DNA from: Mesorhizobium sp. L-8-3
GTDB lineage: Bacteria > Pseudomonadota > Alphaproteobacteria > Rhizobiales > Rhizobiaceae
NCBI RefSeq assembly: GCF_016756615.1
Contig: NZ_AP023262.1
Location: forward strand, 6,263,501-6,327,500
Length of the DNA stretch: 64,000 nucleotides
Reading direction: 5' to 3'
In this document: positions 63,331-64,000 of the stretch, piece after piece
Position numbering within the stretch: the stretch's first letter is position 1
Layout: each line of letters starts with the position of its first letter
Position numbers and translations under genes: made by a program
Notes under the pieces: generated by a model
Seen by the model: only the letters and a program-made list of their open reading frames with translations
Databases searched by the model: none
Told to the model about the DNA's origin: nothing

Positions 63331-63341
63331 CGCCCCGAATC

Positions 63342-63355
63342 GCCCGGGCCCGGGC
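63342..63355. terminator. Self-complementary GC run after the TerC gene
   Basis: GCCCGGGCCCGGGC is a perfect 14-base palindrome, 11 bases after the TerC stop and between two converging genes. It could work as a bidirectional termination hairpin, though the loop geometry and lack of a T run make this weak. Confidence 0.35.
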
Positions 63356-63438
63356 TCGTTTCGCGCCCGGCCAGAGTGCTTTCCCATCGGCTGTCTGTCT
63401 GCCGGCCCGGCTGACGACGGCCGAAGCTGAGGAAGCTG

Positions 63439-63996
63439 CTACTTCTTCTTCGCCGGCGGACCTTCGTCATAGCCGGCGAAGACCTGGACGGAACCAGGCT
63501 GCGGCTCGGGAATGACGACGTTGGGATCATTGAAGACGAACTGGGTGGCGCCCGACTTGTCGCCGACAGTCACCTGATGTTGGTGCAGCTTGCTGTAGAG
63601 TACCTCGTCGCCCCGCACCACGGCGACGCGGATCGGCATGGTGATGGTTCCAGGCGCGCCGGCCGGCCCCGTAACGATCTTGCCCGCCGCCGCGACATTG
63701 ATGGTCATCATGCCGTTGCTGCGCGTGCAGCTTCGCGTCACATCCGTGATCGCCGCCTGGTAGGCGAGCTTGGTTGGATCGTCCTGCCCGCCTTTGGCAT
63801 AAGTCCTGTAATAGGCCGTCCCGTCGCGCAGGATCACCCCCGGGCAGTAAGCCCGCAATTCACTTTCGAGGATCTTTTCCTGAGGAGGTTTCGGCGCATC
63901 CGCATTGGAGCCGGGAGCGACGCCGGATTGGCAGCCGGCGGCGACCAGGATAAAGCCGGCAAAGGCGAAACCGACAATAAATTGCTTCTGGTTCAA
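63439..63996 (-). CDS. Predicted lipoprotein, hypothetical
   Basis: 185 residues with a lipoprotein signal: hydrophobic core FAFAGFILVAAG and lipobox VAAGC at Cys22. The mature part is beta-rich (AYYRTYAKGGQDDPTKLAYQ, ITDVTRSCTRSNGMMTIN, then IRVAVVRGDEVLYSK) with two more cysteines (51 and 89) that may form a disulfide, and ends in a Pro- and Lys-rich tail. The family is familiar from rhizobial genomes but has no assigned function. Its upstream region falls at the window edge. Confidence 0.75.
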   Translation of the reverse strand: MNQKQFIVGFAFAGFILVAAGCQSGVAPGSNADAPKPPQEKILESELRAYCPGVILRDGTAYYRTYAKGGQDDPTKLAYQAAITDVTRSCTRSNGMMTINVAAAGKIVTGPAGAPGTITMPIRVAVVRGDEVLYSKLHQHQVTVGDKSGATQFVFNDPNVVIPEPQPGSVQVFAGYDEGPPAKKK

Positions 63997-64000
63997 AAAA

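Overview
The window is high-GC alphaproteobacterial DNA, most likely from a member of the Hyphomicrobiales (Rhizobiales) close to Mesorhizobium and other Phyllobacteriaceae. Pointers are a fused cysN/cysC gene, a CcrM-type DNA methyltransferase, a dense set of periplasmic-binding-protein ABC transporters, a gene order smc - DsbA-like lipoprotein - DUF721 protein - mutY - HAD - ccrM, and short palindromic intergenic repeats of a rhizobial kind. No rRNA or CRISPR array was seen; one tRNA (Gln, TTG) is present.

Layout. 1-0.6 kb: 3' part of a transposase gene. 0.6-4.2 kb: sulfate activation operon cysD-cysNC-cysQ (minus strand). 4.4-6.5 kb: divergent sugar epimerase and WecA/MraY-type lipid-carrier glycosyltransferase, then a cupin. 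6.9-17.5 kb: a purine-nucleoside uptake and salvage cluster (BMP-type ABC importer, amidohydrolase/deaminase, purine nucleoside phosphorylase, two SDR dehydrogenases, AzgA-type purine permease). 17.6-22.6 kb: DUF922 putative protease, then an Asn/Asp module (AGCS symporter, asparaginase, Asp/Glu-racemase-family enzyme) with a divergent HTH regulator. 22.9-31.5 kb: an orphan Tat-exported family-5 binding protein, a GntR/FCD regulator with a clear palindromic operator candidate, a UxaA-type dehydratase and a sugar ABC transporter in which one permease gene carries a frameshift.

31.5-37.0 kb is an A/T-richer accessory patch ending at the tRNA-Gln gene. It holds a candidate small RNA, several short gene-plus-terminator units, an IS5-family element with both inverted repeats, and a compact three-gene cassette ending in a leaderless trypsin-like serine protease. 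No integrase is visible.

37.2-64 kb returns to core-type DNA: a FlaA1/WbpM-type nucleotide-sugar dehydratase with a DegT aminotransferase, bioY, an MBL hydrolase, a DUF1499 protein, an acyl-CoA synthetase, two small proteins, a GT-C/GT-B glycosyltransferase pair, pyruvate phosphate dikinase, a VOC protein, smc, a DsbA-like lipoprotein, a DUF721 protein, mutY, two HAD hydrolases, ccrM, a TerC protein and a small lipoprotein.

The strongest leads are the protease cassette beside tRNA-Gln, the hairpin-terminator small RNA at about 31.88 kb, the frameshifted permease, and the palindromes that may be operators for the GntR and HTH regulators. All coordinates and starts come from reading the sequence; family names rest on motif recognition, without any database search.
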